Below, one piece after another: positions 7,174-10,086 of a stretch of DNA of 10,086 nt. The stretch covers positions 1 to 10,086 of the forward strand of contig CATZYB010000094.1 of NCBI GenBank assembly GCA_958426095.1, read 5' to 3'. Source of the stretch: an uncultured Lachnospiraceae bacterium (GTDB taxonomy: Bacteria; Bacillota; Clostridia; Lachnospirales; Lachnospiraceae). Position numbers and translations under genes: made by a program. Numbering within the stretch: the stretch's first letter is position 1; every line of letters begins with the position of its first letter. The notes below the pieces were generated by a model. That model saw only the letters and a program-made list of their open reading frames with translations, made no database searches and was not told where the DNA came from.

Positions 7174-9054
7174 ATGAAAGAATTTATCAGTAAGTTGGAG
7201 GGCGTGTTGGAACTTGGTGGGATAAAGAAAGACATTGTTCTGCTTATCATTTCAGGCATTGCTCTCTTTATCAGCTTTTTTGATTTTATTCCGCTGCCTT
7301 TTAATGCGGCGTGGATTGCTATTGTCCTCTGTGGCACCCCCATTATTTTGGAAGCTATCATCGGTCTTATTACCAGCTTTGACATCAAAGCGGATGTGTT
7401 GGTATCGCTGGCACTTATTGCGTCAATCTGTATCGGGGAAGATTTTGCCGCAGGCGAGGTTGCCTTTATTATGCAGATTGGTGCTCTGCTTGAGGATTTG
7501 ACTGTGGCAAAGGCACGAGCAGGAATCGAAAAATTAGTCCATTTGACGCCGCAGACAGCAAGGGTATTGATAGACGGAACAGAAAAAAATATCCCTGCTG
7601 AACAGGTCAAAATTGGAGATATTCTTCGTGTACTACCCGGCGAAACTGTCCCCGTGGATGGCGTGATTCTGTCGGGACAGACTTCCGTTAATCAGGCGGT
7701 TATGACAGGTGAATCTTTACCCGTGGATAAGACTGTCGGTGACGAGGTTTCCAGCGGGACAGTCAATCAATTTGGTGCATTTGAAATGAAAGCAAAAAAA
7801 GTCGGTGAGGATAGCTCTATTCAGCGAATGATACGGTTGGTACAATCCGCAGACGCAGGAAAAGCGAAAATCGTTGGTCTTGCAGATAAGTGGGCGACTT
7901 GGGTTGTGGTAATCGCACTTACTGCCGCTGTCTTAACTTGGCTCATCTCAGGGCAAATCATCCGTGCCGTAACGATTCTTGTTGTTTTCTGCCCTTGTGC
8001 GTTGGTACTTGCCACACCTACGGCAATTATGGCAGCAATTGGTAATGCTACAAAGCATGGATTTTTAGTGCGTGAAGGCGACGCTCTTGAAAGACTGGCG
8101 AAAGTTTCAAAAATTACTTTTGATAAAACGGGAACTCTGACCTACGGTACACCGCAGGTCACAGCGGTAAAGAGCGTTTCACATTTTACAGAAAATGAAA
8201 TATATGCTCTTGCCGCTGCTGTGGAACAGTTGTCCGAACATCCACTCGGCAAAGCAATCCTGCGCTGCTATAAACAAAGCACAAGTGAAGATGTTTCATC
8301 GTGTGAACAATTTCAGATGCTGCTTGGCAGAGGCGTTTCTGCTGTCATAAAAGGCAAGACGGTGCTTGCGGGCAATATAAAAATGCTTACGGAAAGTTTC
8401 ATTGCGGTATCTTCTGATGTGCAAGCGGATACAGACGCATATCTGCAAAAAGGCAGCACTGTGATTTATCTTGCTGTGGATGGAACGCTTGCAGGGTATG
8501 TTGTGTTGTCCGATACTGTGAGAACAGAAAGCACACAAATGATTGACCAACTGCAAAATCTCGGCGTGCAGCCAGTTCTTTTAACTGGCGACAATGAAAA
8601 CGCCGCAAGAGCGATTGCAAGAGAATTACATATCAGTGAGGTATACGCAAACTGTTTGCCAGAAGATAAATTGAATTATATCGGCGAGTATCAGAAAAAT
8701 GGTGAACCTGTCTGCATGATTGGCGACGGTATCAATGACGCACCCGCACTCAAAAAAGCGGATGTGGGAATTGCTATGGGTGGGATTGGAAGCGACATTG
8801 CCGTGGACGCAGCGGATATTGCCCTTGTGGATGATGAGGTTAAAGAATTTCCGCATTTGCTGGCACTCTCCAAACGCATGATGACAACCATTAAACTGAA
8901 CCTAACTTTTTCGATGACTTTGAATTTCATTGCGATTGGATTAGCGTTCCCCGGCATATTAAATCCTGTTATTGGTGCTTTGGTGCATAACGCAGGCTCT
9001 GTGCTTGTAATTATAAATTCGGCATTACTATTGAAATGGAGGAAAAAGAAATGA
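7174..9054 (+). CDS. P1B-type heavy-metal-translocating ATPase (CopA-like, no HMA domain)
   Basis: This inner-membrane pump exports a soft metal ion using ATP. From the ATG at 7174 (AGGAG 6 nt upstream) it has 626 residues. A longer frame begins at TTG 7108, but that codon is the -35 box, so the ATG is the true start. Visible motifs are TGES (178-181, actuator), CPC (273-275, metal site in TM6), DKTGT (317-321, phosphorylated Asp317), SEHP (354-357), TGD (471-473) and GDGIND (517-522). About eight membrane segments fit the P1B pattern. No N-terminal CxxC metal-binding domain is present. TM8 has HNAGS (605-609) in place of the MSxS of Cu(I) pumps or the DxG of Zn/Cd pumps, so metal specificity is not settled by motifs. 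The adjacent CsoR and its operator argue for copper. Its stop overlaps the next start (ATGA), showing translational coupling. Confidence 0.93.
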   Translation: MKEFISKLEGVLELGGIKKDIVLLIISGIALFISFFDFIPLPFNAAWIAIVLCGTPIILEAIIGLITSFDIKADVLVSLALIASICIGEDFAAGEVAFIMQIGALLEDLTVAKARAGIEKLVHLTPQTARVLIDGTEKNIPAEQVKIGDILRVLPGETVPVDGVILSGQTSVNQAVMTGESLPVDKTVGDEVSSGTVNQFGAFEMKAKKVGEDSSIQRMIRLVQSADAGKAKIVGLADKWATWVVVIALTAAVLTWLISGQIIRAVTILVVFCPCALVLATPTAIMAAIGNATKHGFLVREGDALERLAKVSKITFDKTGTLTYGTPQVTAVKSVSHFTENEIYALAAAVEQLSEHPLGKAILRCYKQSTSEDVSSCEQFQMLLGRGVSAVIKGKTVLAGNIKMLTESFIAVSSDVQADTDAYLQKGSTVIYLAVDGTLAGYVVLSDTVRTESTQMIDQLQNLGVQPVLLTGDNENAARAIARELHISEVYANCLPEDKLNYIGEYQKNGEPVCMIGDGINDAPALKKADVGIAMGGIGSDIAVDAADIALVDDEVKEFPHLLALSKRMMTTIKLNLTFSMTLNFIAIGLAFPGILNPVIGALVHNAGSVLVIINSALLLKWRKKK

Positions 9055-9230
9055 TTATCAGTATTATTGGCATTTTGATTGGTGTTTCCGTTTTAGGAGC
9101 AGGAATTTACTACCTCATGAAAGAAAAAGATGACAAAGAATCACGCAAGATTTATGGGATTATCAGCGGTATCGGAGGCGTAGTTTTTATTGGAGCGTTG
9201 CTGAAGCTGATTTTTGAATTGATGGGGTAA
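9051..9230 (+). CDS. Small two-helix membrane protein coupled to the metal ATPase
   Basis: The 59-residue product has two predicted membrane helices (about 2-23 and 37-56) joined by a charged loop, YLMKEKDDKESRKIYG. I do not recognise a family. The ATG at 9051 overlaps the ATPase stop codon as ATGA, with GGAGG 8 nt upstream inside the ATPase gene; an in-frame ATG at 9036 lacks such a site. The coupling implies expression in a fixed ratio with the pump and suggests a pump partner, by analogy with other small transporter-associated proteins. No Cys or His is present, so it is unlikely to bind copper directly; each helix has Gly-rich packing (GVSVLGAG, GIISGIGG). The functional role is inference. 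Confidence 0.7.
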   Translation: MIISIIGILIGVSVLGAGIYYLMKEKDDKESRKIYGIISGIGGVVFIGALLKLIFELMG

Positions 9231-9276
9231 CTATGTGTTGGTTTGCAACTACTAAAAACTGAAAGTGATTGTTTAG

Positions 9277-9465
9277 ATGGAAATAAAAGAGTGGCTACGC
9301 TGCCCTGTTTGCGGAAATAAAACACGAAATCAAGTCAGGAAAGATACAATCATGCAAAACTTTCCTCTCTTTTGCCCCAAATGCAAGCAGGAGTGTTTAA
9401 TAGATGTTAAAGATTTACAAATAACCGTCATCAAAGAGCCAGACGCACAGACGCAGAGCCGATGA
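9277..9465 (+). CDS. Cysteine-rich KTR domain protein (zinc ribbon)
   Basis: The 62-residue protein matches the 'cysteine-rich KTR' family common in conjugative transposons. It has CPVCGNKTR (9-17) and FCPKCKQE (32-39), two CPxC knuckles (Cys9, Cys12, Cys33, Cys36) that should bind one zinc ion, and the KTR triplet at 15-17. The end, VIKEPDAQTQSR, is also typical as I recall the family. Function is unknown; it is usually a small accessory gene beside resistance cargo. The ATG has only a weak ribosome site (GAAAGTG, about 10 nt upstream). It lies 46 nt after the small membrane gene, so it may be read from the ATPase promoter. The stop codon lies at the end of the left arm of a terminator hairpin. 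Confidence 0.85.
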   Translation: MEIKEWLRCPVCGNKTRNQVRKDTIMQNFPLFCPKCKQECLIDVKDLQITVIKEPDAQTQSR

Positions 9466-9503
9466 ACTTGAGAGTAAACTCACAGATCATCGGCTCTATT
9501 TTT
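9455..9503 (+). terminator. Intrinsic terminator of the ATPase-KTR transcript
   Basis: AGAGCCGATGA (9455-9465) pairs perfectly over 11 bp with TCATCGGCTCT (9487-9497), followed by ATTTTT. The 21-nt loop holds a small inner TGAG/CTCA stem. The left arm contains the last codons and the stop of the KTR gene. Confidence 0.82.
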
Positions 9504-9519
9504 ATGTAGGGCAGGAAAA

Positions 9520-9553
9520 GCCCGCCGAATAAAAAAAACGAGGTTCGGCGGGC
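9520..9553 (-). terminator. Hairpin, terminator-like on the minus strand
   Basis: GCCCGCCGAA (9520-9529) and TTCGGCGGGC (9544-9553) form a perfect 10-bp stem with a 14-nt loop containing an A8 run. On the minus strand the stem is followed by TTTTCC, so it could stop transcription entering from the right. With the terminator at 9455-9503 it separates converging transcripts. Confidence 0.55.
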
Positions 9554-9783
9554 AACTTTGCTATGCCTTGATTTCCCTCTGACTTCGTTTTGAAGTTTGG
9601 AAGTTTTTTTTTATGTGTGGGCACAAGCCTATCCCACTCTGCCGCCTGCTTTGGCGGGCGTTTACATACATAATATCATGGACTAACGAGGATAGCCTGT
9701 TAAAAAAATCCTCACTTGTGCATGGTACGCTCTTACCCTCAAACCAGATGTCAAATATCTACAAGATAGAAGGGTAATCCCCC

Positions 9784-9820
9784 AAAACCGTAAAGGTGCG
9801 ACAGCCTTTGCGGTTTTTCT
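9784..9820 (+). terminator. Strong intrinsic terminator or attenuator
   Basis: AAAACCGTAAAGG (9784-9796) pairs with CCTTTGCGGTTTT (9805-9817) over 13 positions, one a T-G wobble, with an 8-nt loop; the right arm runs into TTTTTCTTTT. The A run on the left arm makes it potentially bidirectional. It lies inside the leader-like reading frame, as expected of an attenuator, but no gene ends close upstream. Confidence 0.78.
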
Positions 9821-9885
9821 TTTGTCGCTTTTTGTCAGCAGGCAGGACAAGCCTGCTTCTGGCGTTAGGTGTCGTTCCCCGCCTG

Positions 9886-9921
9886 CCAGTCTGAATTTTC
9901 ACTCAAAAAAATTCAGACTGG
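9886..9921. repeat. 14-bp perfect inverted repeat before a ribosome-binding site
   Basis: CCAGTCTGAATTTT (9886-9899) and AAAATTCAGACTGG (9908-9921) are perfect complements with an 8-nt loop. The right arm ends in the first two bases of GGAGG (9920-9924), 6 nt before ATG 9931. Folding in RNA would partly hide this ribosome site. It may be an operator, a translational control hairpin or a protein-binding site of a mobile element. Confidence 0.65.
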
Positions 9922-9935
9922 AGGTTTCCCATGCG

Positions 9936-10086
9936 TTCTATCTGGCGTTCCGCAGGCTGGAACTGGACAACCGCAAGTTACAGAACTGGGACTGGCGGCA
10001 CAGGGAGTTTAACGAAGTGTGGGAGGAAACTTTGCAGAGGCGGGCGTTAAGGCTCCCCAAAACCATCATTATACAGCTTAAGCAAC
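9936..10086 (+). CDS. Unrecognised partial or decayed coding frame at window end
   Basis: From 9936 a frame of 50 codons stays open to the window edge. It looks protein-like: rich in charged and aromatic residues with sensible codon use, including FYLAFRRLELDNRKLQ and NWDWRHREFNEVWEE. I do not recognise the family. No ATG or GTG with a ribosome site lies at its head. The well-placed GGAGG-ATG at 9931 is in another frame and gives only 39 codons, mostly Gly, Thr and Arg, unlike a natural protein. A small indel just after the ATG, making this a pseudogene, would reconcile the two. Alternatively the gene continues to the right from an unusual start. The frame is also open upstream to about 9696, through the leader-like stretch. 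Confidence 0.35.

Larger units (their letters stand above)
9554..9930 (+). other. Gene-poor structured stretch, possible tet(M)-type leader
   Basis: No convincing gene is seen here. Structures include CCGCC/GGCGG (9642-9646, 9653-9657), GAGGAT/ATCCTC (9688-9693, 9708-9713), TTACCCT/AGGGTAA (9733-9739, 9771-9777), a terminator (9784-9820) and AGCAGGC/GCCTGCT (9837-9843, 9851-9857). The frame from 9756 reads YLQDRRVIPQNRKG, then ATAFAVF through the terminator. I recall similar wording in the leader peptide upstream of tet(M)-type ribosomal protection genes, where a hairpin in the leader attenuates transcription. No resistance gene follows in the window. A 15-codon frame from ATG 9722 lacks a ribosome site. 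Confidence 0.4.

Noticed and set aside
7116..7610. 164-residue open frame on the minus strand
   Set aside because: It is antisense to the metal ATPase, lacks a ribosome site and has no recognisable domain; the plus-strand frame explains the composition.
9036..9050. Earlier ATG at 9036 for the small membrane protein
   Set aside because: It lies beside the GGAGG that serves ATG 9051 and has no ribosome site of its own; the ATGA overlap at 9051 is the standard coupled arrangement.
9661..9689. Possible promoter TTTACA with a downstream -10
   Set aside because: At 17-bp spacing the -10 would be TAACGA, a poor match; TAATAT at 9671 is too close to the -35.
9504..9930. Possible CRISPR array or tRNA in the gene-poor region
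   Set aside because: The repeats are inverted pairs with no regular direct repeat and spacer pattern, and no cloverleaf with TTC-type arms was found.
9931..10050. 39-codon frame from ATG 9931
   Set aside because: It has a good ribosome site, but its product is Gly/Thr/Arg-rich low-complexity and overlaps a more protein-like frame, so I do not call it a gene.

Overview
The window looks like the genome of a low-to-medium-GC Firmicute, most likely a gut Clostridia (Lachnospiraceae or a relative). This rests on strong GGAGG Shine-Dalgarno sites, consensus sigma-A promoters, and a mobile-element gene set (TnpV, CsoR, a heavy-metal P-type ATPase, a KTR zinc-ribbon protein) that I associate with conjugative elements of these bacteria. 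The assignment comes from gene content and is not a database match.

Left part (about 1-6340, all genes on the minus strand, read right to left): a small two-helix membrane protein, a GNAT acetyltransferase, a 312-residue 'subunit M'-type restriction-modification protein, and a 1359-residue single-chain restriction-modification enzyme. The large enzyme joins an N-terminal GIY-YIG-like nuclease, an SF2 translocase/helicase, an N6-adenine methyltransferase with an NPPY motif, and a C-terminal presumed target-recognition region. The two RM genes abut as TAAATG. The run ends in a GC-rich hairpin that looks like an intrinsic terminator. The RM pair is the most unusual system here: all activities needed for restriction and modification appear on one chain, with a conserved companion of unclear role.

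Junction (about 6284-6378): the minus-strand cluster meets a plus-strand mobile-element segment within a few tens of bases. The first minus-strand gene has no good start signal there and may have been cut by an insertion.

Right part (about 6379-10086, genes on the plus strand): a shortened TnpV, then a metal-resistance cassette. The cassette is a CsoR-type repressor, a P1B-type ATPase and a translationally coupled 59-residue membrane protein. The repressor and the ATPase each have a near-consensus promoter with 17-bp spacing. At each, a TATACCC/GGGTATA-like operator starts exactly 5 nt after the -10 box, so both are probably repressed by CsoR and induced by metal. A hairpin terminator lies between them. 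Next come a KTR zinc-ribbon protein and its terminator. The last 600 bases hold no firm gene. They contain several hairpins, a stretch resembling the attenuation leader of tet(M)-type resistance genes (from memory), and a coding-like frame running off the window end.

As a whole, the window reads as an accessory island: a defence locus next to a metal-resistance cargo segment of an integrative element.
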